Shown here piece by piece: positions 11,714-20,114 of a stretch of DNA of 64,000 nt. Numbering within the stretch: position 1 is the stretch's first letter; each line of letters begins with the position of its first letter. Under the pieces are notes generated by a model. It saw only the letters and a program-made list of their open reading frames with translations, did no database searches and had not been told where the DNA came from. The DNA is from Hyphomicrobiales bacterium (GTDB lineage: Bacteria; Pseudomonadota; Alphaproteobacteria; Rhizobiales; Rhizobiaceae): the NCBI GenBank assembly GCA_900469625.1, contig UBXV01000019.1, forward strand, positions 62,001 to 126,000, given 5' to 3'. The translations under genes and the position numbers were made by a program.

Positions 11714-13051
11714 CTACCGTTCCATTTCTGTCAATAGATCGTGAACCGGCGACCGAACATAGGGCTGACGCCCGAACAATCCGGCAATCATCTCAGCCAT
11801 CATCAAGTCGAAACCCGGCAAAAAGGTGTCGTAGGGGCTCAGGCGAGGCTCGATACGGGTCTGCGAACTGTCGCAGCCCTCTGTGGATACAACATGCGGC
11901 GACGAAACCGACGCCCTTCCGGCAACGCCCGGTGGCACGCCTGCGGCAATAAGTCTCTGCTGTTGCAGCCCCTGATCATCGCCAGCGGCGACCTCTACAA
12001 GGCCATGTCCGCCATTGTGCACGCGGAAGCGCCCGTCCCAGATGCCGGCCTCGCCGGGCCGCAAGGTCATGAGCGGCAGGTTGCGCGCTTCGCGATAGAG
12101 GTAAAGGCCGGTCGAACGGCTGTCGAATACCACCCGACCGGCAGTCAACCTTCCCCGTTGGTCGCTTTTTAGGAACGCTGCCAGCCGCTCGACTGTTTGG
12201 GCCGGCAGTGCGTGCGCACGGCCACCAACGACAGACGTCATTGCCAGAAGTGCACGGCGCCAATCGGCATCGACAAGGGCCGACCCGGCGTCGGTGATCT
12301 GCGCGACAAGGTTTTCATGAACGCGAGCGTGATGCTGGAGCCAGGCGGCGGCCCGCGCCGAGGAGCGCGTCCGGGACGCCGCATCCCAGGCGCCACGCGC
12401 ATCGGTGCCCGTTTCGGCAAGGCGCTTGCGGGTTCGCACCCGTTCGAAACGCATGTTGGCGTTGCTGGGGTCGTCGAACCAGGCCACCTGCGCCTCGGCG
12501 AGAAAGGCGCGAATGGTCGCGCGACGAAGACCGAGGAACGGACGCAACAACCAGAAGCGCCCGTCGTAGAGCGTTGCTGCGGCCATGCCGGCGGCACCCG
12601 GCCCCTGCCCGCGCTCGGATCGCATCAGGATCGTCTCGCGCTGATCGTCCAAGGTATGGCCGGTGGCGATGCAGGTAGCACCGAGGTCGTCGGCAGCGGC
12701 GGCGAGCAAGTGATAGCGCTCCTGCCGCGCCGCGGCCTGGATGCCGGACGCCGGCTTTTCGCCCTCCCAACGCTTGATGACGTGCGGGACCCCGAGGCTG
12801 GCGCAGAAAGCGGCCATCGCACGCGCCTCGTCAGCCGAGCCGGGCCTCAGGCCATGGTCGACCGTGCAGGCGCAAATCGACAGGCCGGCATCGCCGGTCG
12901 CCTCGATCGCCCTGGTGAGGGCGAGAAGCACGCCTTTGGAATCGCTGCCGCCGGAAACGGCCACGAGCAGTCGGGCAGGCTGATGAAAGGAGGAAAGAAA
13001 TCGTTTTGCCGCTTCGAGAACGGCCAGGCTGGCCTGCGTCTCAGCAGCCAA
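11714..13051 (-). CDS. tilS: tRNA(Ile)-lysidine synthase
   Basis: Modifies the CAU anticodon wobble C of tRNA-Ile to lysidine with ATP and lysine, so that AUA is read correctly. 445 residues: PP-loop SGGSDS at 33-38, then the N-type ATPase domain with DHGLRPGS and GHTLDDQRET, and a long C-terminal region. The predicted start is TTG, and it overlaps the end of cpoB by 11 bp, so translation is probably coupled. ftsH follows after 100 bp. Confidence 0.93.
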   Translation of the reverse strand: MAAETQASLAVLEAAKRFLSSFHQPARLLVAVSGGSDSKGVLLALTRAIEATGDAGLSICACTVDHGLRPGSADEARAMAAFCASLGVPHVIKRWEGEKPASGIQAAARQERYHLLAAAADDLGATCIATGHTLDDQRETILMRSERGQGPGAAGMAAATLYDGRFWLLRPFLGLRRATIRAFLAEAQVAWFDDPSNANMRFERVRTRKRLAETGTDARGAWDAASRTRSSARAAAWLQHHARVHENLVAQITDAGSALVDADWRRALLAMTSVVGGRAHALPAQTVERLAAFLKSDQRGRLTAGRVVFDSRSTGLYLYREARNLPLMTLRPGEAGIWDGRFRVHNGGHGLVEVAAGDDQGLQQQRLIAAGVPPGVAGRASVSSPHVVSTEGCDSSQTRIEPRLSPYDTFLPGFDLMMAEMIAGLFGRQPYVRSPVHDLLTEMER

Positions 13052-14072
13052 AGCGGCTCTGCTCGCTCGTTACCTTGGCGCGCACGGCCGGCGAGGCCTT
13101 GGGGTAGCGCTTGTTGACCTCGCGCAACGTGGCGCAGGCGGTTTCCTTGTTGTCGAGCGCGCCGAGCGACATGCCGAGCTTCAGAAGCATTTCCGGCGCT
13201 TTCGGCGATTTTGCGTGCGCCTGGTGCGCATTCAGGAACGTCTTGGCGGCTTCGCTGTATTTGCCTTGCGAGTACTGCGCCTCGCCCATCCAGAAGCTGG
13301 CGTCGGCGGCTTTGTCACCCTGCGGGAACACATCGAGATAGTCGCGGAACTCCTGCTCGGCGGTGCTGTAATCACCGGAGAGCACATGCCCATAGGCAGA
13401 CTGGTAGAGGTCGCCGGGGTTGTCGAGCGATGCCGTCTGCTGATCCGTGCCCGGATTGGCGTTGAGCCCGCCACCATTGCCCGGAAGGGCAACACCCGGA
13501 TCGACGCCCGGCAGCGTCGCATTGGCGCCCGGCTGTGCGTCCGTCGTCGTCGAGATCGGGTTGCCGCTCTCGTCGAAGACGATCTGTCCGAGCGTCGTCG
13601 GCGGCGCGGCACCGGTGGCGCCCGGATTGGCGCCCGATGCAGCCATGCCGGTGCCCGGATCGACCGGCGCCATCGTCTGGCTATCCGTCACCCCCGGGGT
13701 GACGGACGCCTGATCGCTGGATTTTGGCGTCTGCAATGCGCCGCTCTTCTTCGGGGAGGCCTTGCCGCTTTCCAGATCCTGGAAGCGGAACTCGTTGTCC
13801 TCCTGGAACTTCCGGATCTGCTCCTGCATCTGCAGAAGCTGGAAGCTCATTTCTTCGATACGCCCGTTGAGCGAGCGGATCTGTTCTTCAAGCTGGCCGA
13901 TCCGAGTGGTCTCGGAGGCCTGTACCTTCACGACGGGAAGACTGTGCGAGCCTGTCGTGTCGATGTGTGTCGTTCGGGCCAGGAGCCCGGAAAGCGGCAT
14001 GGCATTTGCTGTCTGGCCAAGGCCCGAAAGGGCCGCGAGACCAAGCAGTCCAGCCACGACAAATTTCTTCAT
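13041..14072 (-). CDS. cpoB: Tol-Pal system coordinator CpoB (YbgF)
   Basis: Periplasmic partner of TolA and peptidoglycan synthases during envelope constriction. 343 residues: signal peptide MKKFVVAGLLGLAALSGLGQ with cleavage after ANA, an N-terminal coiled coil (about 48-95, TRIGQLEEQIRSLNGRIEEM), a low-complexity Gly/Pro/Ala linker (about 105-215), and C-terminal TPR repeats (YQSAYGHVLSGDYSTAE onward). The linker is unusually long. The ATG at 14072 precedes the signal peptide. The gene follows pal, as is conserved in Proteobacteria. Confidence 0.93.
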   Translation of the reverse strand: MKKFVVAGLLGLAALSGLGQTANAMPLSGLLARTTHIDTTGSHSLPVVKVQASETTRIGQLEEQIRSLNGRIEEMSFQLLQMQEQIRKFQEDNEFRFQDLESGKASPKKSGALQTPKSSDQASVTPGVTDSQTMAPVDPGTGMAASGANPGATGAAPPTTLGQIVFDESGNPISTTTDAQPGANATLPGVDPGVALPGNGGGLNANPGTDQQTASLDNPGDLYQSAYGHVLSGDYSTAEQEFRDYLDVFPQGDKAADASFWMGEAQYSQGKYSEAAKTFLNAHQAHAKSPKAPEMLLKLGMSLGALDNKETACATLREVNKRYPKASPAVRAKVTSEQSRFGC

Positions 14073-14219
14073 TTCATTTGTCCTGTTCGAATACCGGTTT
14101 TCCCACCCTGGAATCGGGGCCCGCAATACATCTCGCCGATTCCTCTGGATGAATGCCGCACAGTTTTCCAATTACCCTGAAAAAGCAACGGAGTTCGGCC
14201 AAAGTGTGGTAAAAAAGCA

Positions 14220-14242
14220 AAGGGCGGCTCAGGGCCGCCCTT
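14220..14242 (-). terminator. Rho-independent terminator of pal
   Basis: A 9-bp stem AAGGGCGGC/GCCGCCCTT with a 5-nt loop; on the minus strand GCTTTTTTACC follows. It lies 28 bp past the pal stop, so cpoB-tilS may need their own promoter or readthrough. Confidence 0.85.
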
Positions 14243-14269
14243 ATAATTTAGCGATGCGTGATCGGAAGA

Positions 14270-14803
14270 TCACATGCCGGCGCCACCGAGGACGGTGACG
14301 GCACGGCGGTTCTGCGACCAGCACGAGATGTCGTCGCAAACGGCGACCGGCTTTTCCTTGCCGTAGGAGATCGTCTTCAGGCGGTTGGCCGGAACGCCAC
14401 GCGAGATCAGATATTCCTTGGTGGACGCAGCACGGCGAGCGCCGAGTGCCAGGTTGTATTCGCGCGTACCGCGTTCGTCGGCGTGACCTTCGACGGTGAC
14501 GGCGTAGTTCGGGTACTTGGCAAGCCACTGGGCCTGACGGTCGAGCGTCTGCTGGGCGTCGGCGCGAACCGAGGTCGAGTCCGTGTCGAAGAAGATGCGG
14601 TCGCCGACGTTGACGGTGAAGTCCTGCTGCGAACCCGGCGTTGCCGCGCCTGCGCCGCCGAGACCAAGCTCGCCCGCGCTGCCCGGAATGTTCTTCTTGG
14701 TCGAGCAGCCAGCGATGGCGAGGGTCATGACAAGAGCGATCATGACCGGGTTGCGAGCGATGGTCTGCATGCGGCCTGCGGCCGGGGTGTCAATTCGGCT
14801 CAT
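14270..14803 (-). CDS. pal: Peptidoglycan-associated lipoprotein Pal
   Basis: Outer-membrane lipoprotein that anchors the envelope to peptidoglycan and is recruited to the septum by TolB. 177 residues: lipobox LAIAGC gives lipidated Cys33. The OmpA-like domain occupies the C-terminal 110 residues and carries the diaminopimelate-contact motif EGHADERGTREYN. The ATG at 14803 has AAGGAG 8 nt upstream, which excludes the longer open frame to 14893. Confidence 0.97.
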   Translation of the reverse strand: MSRIDTPAAGRMQTIARNPVMIALVMTLAIAGCSTKKNIPGSAGELGLGGAGAATPGSQQDFTVNVGDRIFFDTDSTSVRADAQQTLDRQAQWLAKYPNYAVTVEGHADERGTREYNLALGARRAASTKEYLISRGVPANRLKTISYGKEKPVAVCDDISCWSQNRRAVTVLGGAGM

Positions 14804-14985
14804 GCGCCGGTCTCCTTGAGAAGTGTCTGAATTCACGGTTGCCAGACTGTAACCGGAAGCGGTTAATCGCTTTTCAACAGTTATGGTTAACAAATCGATA
14901 ATTTAAGCTCGGCGCCTGCTAGACCAGCACTTTGCGGCGAGAAAGCGGCATCGCTGCCACAATCCCCGCCGCAATGGCGAGCCCG

Positions 14986-16296
14986 CTATTCGAGCCGCGG
15001 CGACCAGGCAGGGTCCGAGGCGAAGCCCTGGGTCGGGACGGCCTGTTCGTTGTAGCCGGTCAGGTCGATCGAGTAGAGCTGCGGTCCGCCGGCACCGGCG
15101 TTCTGGCGGAAGAACATCAGAACGCGACCGTTCGGCGCCCAGGTCGGCCCTTCGTTGTGGAAGCCCGTCGTCAAGATGCGCTCGCCCGAACCGTCAGTCT
15201 TCATCACGCCGATCGAGAACTTGCCGCCCGACTGCTTGGTGAAGGCGATGAGGTCGCCGCGCGGCGACCAGACCGGCGTCGAGTAGGAACCATCGCCGAA
15301 GGAGATGCGGCGCTGGCCGGAGCCGTCGGCACCCATGACGTAGATCTGCTGGCGGCCGCCACGGTCGCTTTCAAAGGCGATCTGGCTACCGTCGGGCGAA
15401 TAGGACGGTGCGGTGTCGATCGCCGCCGTGCTGGTGAGGCGTGTCGTCGTGCGCGAACGCAGGTCCATCGTGTAGATGTTGGCGTTGCCCTCTTGCTGCA
15501 GGCTCATGATGACGCGTTGGCCATCCGGCGAGAAGCGCGGCGAGAACGTCATGCCCGGGAAATTGCCGACCACTTCGCGCTGTCCGGTTTCCAGCTGCAG
15601 CAGGTAAACGCGCGGCTGGTTGTTTTCGAACGACATGTAGGTGACTTCCTGGCGGTTCGGCGAGAAACGCGGCGTCAGGACGAGATCGTTCGAGTTGGTC
15701 AGGGCGCGCGCATTTGCACCATCCTGGTCCATCATCGCAAGCTGGCGCTTGCGGGCGGTCTTCGGGCCGCTTTCGGCGACGTAGACGACACGTGTATCGA
15801 AATAGCCCTTCTCGCCGGTAACGCGCTCATAGATCGCGTCGGCGATGATATGGGCGACGCGACGCCAGTTTTCAGGCTGGGTGAAGAACTGCTGGCCGGT
15901 CATCTGCGAACCTGCAAACGTGTCCCAGAGACGGAACTCCGCCTTCAGGCGGCCATCGGCCTCCTGCGTCACGCGGCCGGTCACCAGCGCCTGGGCATTG
16001 ATGACCTTCCAGTCCTCGAACCGCGGCGCGGCGTCGGGGTTGCTGATCTTCTCGATGAAGGCGCCCTTGTCGATCGGCTTGAACAGGCCCGAGCGCTTGA
16101 GGTCGGCTGCGACCACGTCGGAAATCTTCTGGCCGAGTTCACCCTGCAGGAAATCGGTGATCGCGATCGGCAACGGCTCGACATTGCCCTTGTTGATGTT
16201 GATTTCGACGACCGCATTCGCGGGCGTTGCCGCCACGAAGGCGGCCAACAGGCCCGCAGCCACCATCAGGGCGCGGAGAAAAGAGCTCTTGATCAT
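14986..16296 (-). CDS. tolB: Tol-Pal system periplasmic protein TolB
   Basis: Periplasmic hub that shuttles between Pal and the TolQRA motor. 436 residues: signal peptide to about residue 27 (VAATPANA), an N-terminal alpha/beta domain, and a C-terminal six-bladed propeller seen as repeats of [18 protein letters not shown] and [11 protein letters not shown]. It follows tolA by about 80 bp and precedes pal by 182 bp, a gap long enough to hold a pal promoter. Confidence 0.97.
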   Translation of the reverse strand: MIKSSFLRALMVAAGLLAAFVAATPANAVVEININKGNVEPLPIAITDFLQGELGQKISDVVAADLKRSGLFKPIDKGAFIEKISNPDAAPRFEDWKVINAQALVTGRVTQEADGRLKAEFRLWDTFAGSQMTGQQFFTQPENWRRVAHIIADAIYERVTGEKGYFDTRVVYVAESGPKTARKRQLAMMDQDGANARALTNSNDLVLTPRFSPNRQEVTYMSFENNQPRVYLLQLETGQREVVGNFPGMTFSPRFSPDGQRVIMSLQQEGNANIYTMDLRSRTTTRLTSTAAIDTAPSYSPDGSQIAFESDRGGRQQIYVMGADGSGQRRISFGDGSYSTPVWSPRGDLIAFTKQSGGKFSIGVMKTDGSGERILTTGFHNEGPTWAPNGRVLMFFRQNAGAGGPQLYSIDLTGYNEQAVPTQGFASDPAWSPRLE

Positions 16297-16375
16297 AGAG
16301 ACAAGCCTTTCAGCTTAGTACGAAGGGTTCGCAGGGTTGGGTTGCTATCCGGCATAAGTTCCAATCCCGGCAGCT

Positions 16376-17455
16376 CTAGAGTGCGAATTCCGAGGGGTCG
16401 AAGTTCAGCACGAGGGTATTCCATCCTTTTTCGCCGTCATATTTCTCTGGCGGCAGGTTCTGTAGCGGCGCCGAGCGACGGATCGCGCGAAGCGTGCTGC
16501 TTTCAACGGCGCGGCGCGTGCCTTCGGGGCCGCCGGTCGCGGTCACTTCCGGCGTGCCGACGATGTTGCCCGACGGGTCGAGCTGCACGCGGACCGTCAC
16601 ACGGACTTCCTCGACGCCGGTCAGGCCGGCGATCAGCGACCAGTTGCCCTGGATCTGGCCCTTTACGCCATCGATCTCGTTGGCGCTCAGGCCCACGCCG
16701 ATGGTCTTCTTGCCGCCGAGAGCGGCCTCCTGCGTCGAGCGCTTGGTACCACCAGCAGACGGTTCCTGCCGGTTCAGCAGGGCCGCGATCTCATCGGCGT
16801 TGAACTTGCTTTCCTCCGTGGAGGTCTTCTTCTTCTGTTCCTTCGGCGTCTGCTCGTTCTTGCGCTCGGGCGTCTTTGCCGACGTGGCCGGCTTTTCCAC
16901 CTTCGGCTTTACCGCAGGGGTCGGCACCTTTTCCGGCAGCGCTTCGGCTTCCGGATTTTCGGCCGGCTTTTCTTCGGCGGGCGTCGGTTCCGGCTTGGTC
17001 TCGGGCTTCACTTCCTGCTTGGCTTCCGGCAGTGCGGCGACTTCGGTTGCCGGTTCGGAAGCGGGCTTGGTGTCTTCGACCTTCTTGATTTCCTGCTCGA
17101 CCGGATCGGGCGCAGGCTCGGGCTTGTCGTTCTTTTCCGGCGAGGCCGTAGCCTCGCTCTTCGACGGCTTGACGTTTGGCGTCGGCGCCGTCTTCAGGTC
17201 CGTGTCGTTGTCGCCGATGTTCTCGGCCGGCTGGTTCGTTTCCGGACGCTTGGTGGGAACCGGCGACGAGGTCTCCTTCTTCGGAGCCTTCTTGTCGCCC
17301 TGCTGGACCTGCGTCATTTCCGAATAGGGGACGATGTCGACCGGCAGAGCCTCGACGTCGGCGACCTGGAATTCAGCCGGGCTGCCGAGCGAAACCATCG
17401 CCCAGGTGAGAACCAGAGCGTGCAGCAGACCAGATGTGGCGAGACTGCCCTTCAT
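16376..17455 (-). CDS. tolA: Cell envelope protein TolA (TonB-like C-terminus)
   Basis: Links the TolQR inner-membrane motor to TolB/Pal across the periplasm. 359 residues: a single N-terminal membrane helix (GLLHALVLTWAMVSL), a Pro/Glu/Lys-rich spacer (about 50-235) and a C-terminal TonB/TolA-like domain (from about 270, VRVTVRVQLDPSGNIVGTPEV). The spacer is proline-rich rather than the alanine-rich helix of enterobacterial TolA, so reach and flexibility may differ. The ATG at 17455 is preferred over an upstream TTG at 17461. Confidence 0.9.
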   Translation of the reverse strand: MKGSLATSGLLHALVLTWAMVSLGSPAEFQVADVEALPVDIVPYSEMTQVQQGDKKAPKKETSSPVPTKRPETNQPAENIGDNDTDLKTAPTPNVKPSKSEATASPEKNDKPEPAPDPVEQEIKKVEDTKPASEPATEVAALPEAKQEVKPETKPEPTPAEEKPAENPEAEALPEKVPTPAVKPKVEKPATSAKTPERKNEQTPKEQKKKTSTEESKFNADEIAALLNRQEPSAGGTKRSTQEAALGGKKTIGVGLSANEIDGVKGQIQGNWSLIAGLTGVEEVRVTVRVQLDPSGNIVGTPEVTATGGPEGTRRAVESSTLRAIRRSAPLQNLPPEKYDGEKGWNTLVLNFDPSEFAL

Positions 17456-17464
17456 GGCCAACGA

Positions 17465-17917
17465 TCACTTTTCCTGTTCTTGCAGCGTCACGAGGCCGAG
17501 GTTCTTGAACCCGGCTGCCGAGATGCGCGCCATGACCTTCATCACCGTGCCGTAGTCGGCATTGGTGTCGCCGCGAACATAGATGCGTTCGTTGTAGCCG
17601 GTGGTGGCGATGGCCTCGAGCTTCGGCACGACCTCGTCGATCGCGATCGGCGTTTCCTGCAGATAGATCTCACCGGCCGGGTTGACCGAAACCGTGATCG
17701 GCTGCGTATCGGAATTGAGGGCCTTGGCCTGCGTTTCCGGCAGATCGATCGGCACGCCGACCGTCATCATCGGTGCGGCGACCATGAAGATGATCAGCAG
17801 CACCAGCATCACGTCCACGAAGGGCGTGACGTTGATTTCGCTCATGATCGCTTTCTTGCCGCCGCGGCGACGACGACCGCCACCCGAACCTTTGGCTCCG
17901 CCAACCGACATACCCAT
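17465..17917 (-). CDS. tolR: Biopolymer transport protein TolR (ExbD family)
   Basis: Inner-membrane stator component of the proton-driven Tol motor. 150 residues: a Gly/Arg/Lys-rich cytoplasmic start, [22 protein letters not shown] with the conserved proton-path aspartate (VDVML) in the single helix, and a periplasmic domain. It sits between tolQ and tolA with gaps of 27 and 9 bp. Confidence 0.96.
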   Translation of the reverse strand: MGMSVGGAKGSGGGRRRRGGKKAIMSEINVTPFVDVMLVLLIIFMVAAPMMTVGVPIDLPETQAKALNSDTQPITVSVNPAGEIYLQETPIAIDEVVPKLEAIATTGYNERIYVRGDTNADYGTVMKVMARISAAGFKNLGLVTLQEQEK

Positions 17918-17944
17918 CAGCGTGGTCTCCGTGCTCTCTGGCGA

Positions 17945-18667
17945 TTACTGCGCGGCCTGGCGCGGGTTCTGCAGCTTCTCGTCGATCTGCCGCGACAGGA
18001 TCGCGGAAAACTCGTCGGCGAAGGCTTCCATGCGCGCAGACAGCTTGCCGGCGTCGGCAGAAAACTTGTTGTAGGCGATAACGGCCGGAATAGCGGCGAG
18101 CAGGCCGATGGCCGTTGCCAGAAGCGCTTCGGCGATACCCGGCGCCACGACCGCAAGGTTGGTCGACTTCGAACCGGCGATCGCCTGGAACGAGGTCATG
18201 ATGCCGACGACGGTACCGAAGAGACCGATGAAGGGGGCTGCCGAACCGATGGTCGCGAGCGAACCGAGGCGCGCTTCGAGCGATTCCGATTCACGGGCGA
18301 GCGTCACGTCCATGGCGCGGTCGATGCGCATCTGCAGACCGATCGGCGAACGCGCGCCGCGCTCGAAGCTCTTCTTCCATTCGCGCATCGCCGACACGAA
18401 GATCGCGCCCATGCCCGCCGTCTGGCGATCGGAGAGCGTGCGGTACAGCTCTTCGAGCGACTGGCCCGACCAGAACACCTGCTCGAACCCGTCGAGCTGG
18501 CGACGGACGCGGCCGTAGTTCAGCGTCTTGTCGACGACGATCGCCCATGTCCACACCGAAGCTGCGATCAGCCCGAGCATGACCAGCTTCACGACAAGGC
18601 CTGCCTGCATGAAGAGCGACCAGAGGCTCACATCGTGCGTGGCTGCGGCCAATCCAACCTGTTCCAT
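17945..18667 (-). CDS. tolQ: Tol motor subunit TolQ (ExbB/MotA family)
   Basis: Inner-membrane proton channel that energises TolA. 240 residues with three membrane helices: near 16-38, and two after residue 130 within [21 protein letters not shown] and [19 protein letters not shown]. The ATG at 18667 (MEQVGLAA) is the family start; the open frame continues to 18778 without family similarity. It is the first gene of the tol block here; ybgC, its usual upstream neighbour, is about 4 kb away beyond the ku-ligD cassette. Confidence 0.97.
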   Translation of the reverse strand: MEQVGLAAATHDVSLWSLFMQAGLVVKLVMLGLIAASVWTWAIVVDKTLNYGRVRRQLDGFEQVFWSGQSLEELYRTLSDRQTAGMGAIFVSAMREWKKSFERGARSPIGLQMRIDRAMDVTLARESESLEARLGSLATIGSAAPFIGLFGTVVGIMTSFQAIAGSKSTNLAVVAPGIAEALLATAIGLLAAIPAVIAYNKFSADAGKLSARMEAFADEFSAILSRQIDEKLQNPRQAAQ

Positions 18668-18976
18668 CGTTTTCAGTCCCCGAATCCAAACACCCGGCAA
18701 GAGCGGCTCATGCTCGTGACCGGGTAGCCCAAACGTCCTGTTGCAAGAGTGCCCCGGCGCCGCCGCTGGTCGCACCATCGCGACCTTTATTAGCTTCTGG
18801 TTGCCTTCTTGCCGTCAATTTTGGTCAAAGGATGACGTGCGCTGCACAAATCCTGATGGGCTGATTAAGACACCATTATGGTTAAGGGAGTGTTACCGGG
18901 ACTGTGTCTTTCCGGCCGCACCAGGGTGCCATAGGCGCGCCTGGGAACTTCCCCCGGCTGTGGGCGTTTTCTCGCC
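18668..18976. other. Divergent promoter region of tolQ and the ku operon
   Basis: 309 bp with no gene. Two TTAAG units in direct orientation (18864-18885 region) do not have CtrA spacing. I see no convincing -35/-10 for either direction and no RpoE- or sporulation-type signal that I would trust. Confidence 0.45.
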
Positions 18977-19258
18977 ATGAGCACACAACCGGCAACACGC
19001 GGCGTTCGGCGCGCCACGCCACAGCACTTCGATCAGCGCGACCGGCTGATCCTGGCGCTTTACGCGCAACTGAAGGCCGAGCGCGAAACCCGCGCGGCCC
19101 TTGAGGAGGCGTTGGCGAACGGCGTGCTGTCGCGCGAGGTGCTGCAGGCAATCGTCTCCGATCCGATACCCGCGATCACCAGCGACGACATCGCGGGCAT
19201 CGAACGCGTGCTTGCGGAGGATGCGGCCCGTGCGGCCTTGAACGCAGGAGATCCCTGA
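18977..19258 (+). CDS. Small protein of unknown function coupled to ku
   Basis: 93 residues, soluble and mostly helical. A charged helix RDRLILALYAQLKAERETRAALEEAL (about 21-46) is followed by VLSREVLQAIVSDP and an acidic end ITSDDIAGIERVLAEDAAR. I do not recognise the family. The stop TGA shares its last A with the ku ATG (TGATG), so translation is coupled to ku. Its position suggests a role in, or regulation of, end joining; this is inference from context only. The frame is free of the antisense-shadow pattern seen elsewhere. Confidence 0.65.
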   Translation: MSTQPATRGVRRATPQHFDQRDRLILALYAQLKAERETRAALEEALANGVLSREVLQAIVSDPIPAITSDDIAGIERVLAEDAARAALNAGDP

Positions 19259-20106
19259 TGCCGTCCCGCGCCCTCTGGAAAGGCCAGCTTCGCCTGTCCC
19301 TCGTCTCGATCCCCGTCGAGCTGTTCAGCGCCACCCGATCCGGCGCCAATGTTTCGTTCCGGCAGATCCACGAGCCCTCGGGCAAGCCGGTGCACTACGA
19401 AAAGGTGGTCGACGGCATAGGGCCTGTCGACACCGACGACATCGTGAAGGGCTATGAATACGAAAGCGGCAAATACGTTCTGCTCGAACCCAAGGAGGTG
19501 GATTCGATCAAGCTGGAGACGAAGAAGACGCTGGAACTGGTCCAGTTCGTCGGCGCCTGCGACATTTCGCCGATCTACTTCGACAAACCCTATTATCTCG
19601 TGCCGACTGACGATCTCGCCGAAGATGCCTATCGCGTTGTGCGCGACGCGTTGAGGGCTGCATCCAAGGTCGGGCTCGGGCAGCTGACGCTGCGCGGACG
19701 GGAATATCTTGTGGCCGTCAAGCCCTGCGGCGACGGCCTGCTTCTCGAAACGCTGCGCTACGCCGACGAACTGCGCAAGGCCGATCCGATGTTTTCTGGC
19801 CTGTCGGGCAAGAAGGCGGACAAGGAGCTGCTGGATGTCGCAACTGCGCTCATCGACCGCAAGACGGCACCCTTCGATGCGGCAGCCTTCAAGGACAACT
19901 ACACCGCGGCGCTCAAGGATCTGGTCAAGCGCAAGATGAAGGGCAAGTCCGCAACCGTTTCGGTCGACGAGGACGAGCGCCCGTCGCGCGGCGGCGACAA
20001 TGTCGTCGACCTGATGGCGGCGCTGAAGAAGAGCCTCGAAGGCACAGGCGGCAAGAAGCCTGCGGCAAAACCGGCGTCGACGGCGCGTCGGCGCAAGTCG
20101 GCGTGA
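19258..20106 (+). CDS. ku: Non-homologous end-joining protein Ku
   Basis: Homodimeric ring that binds double-strand DNA ends and recruits LigD. 282 residues: the Ku core runs from MPSRALWKGQLRLSLVSIPVEL to about residue 230, with RQIHEPSGKPVHYEKVVDG as a typical stretch. It is followed by a basic, Lys/Ala-rich tail (KKPAAKPASTARRRKSA) of the kind that binds DNA or LigD. ligD begins 8 bp downstream, so the two genes form one transcript with the small ORF. Confidence 0.96.
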   Translation: MPSRALWKGQLRLSLVSIPVELFSATRSGANVSFRQIHEPSGKPVHYEKVVDGIGPVDTDDIVKGYEYESGKYVLLEPKEVDSIKLETKKTLELVQFVGACDISPIYFDKPYYLVPTDDLAEDAYRVVRDALRAASKVGLGQLTLRGREYLVAVKPCGDGLLLETLRYADELRKADPMFSGLSGKKADKELLDVATALIDRKTAPFDAAAFKDNYTAALKDLVKRKMKGKSATVSVDEDERPSRGGDNVVDLMAALKKSLEGTGGKKPAAKPASTARRRKSA

Positions 20107-20114
20107 GATGAGCG

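Noticed and set aside
18864-18885. Two TTAAG units upstream of tolQ as a possible CtrA site
   Set aside because: Separation is about 13 bp; not the CtrA spacing.
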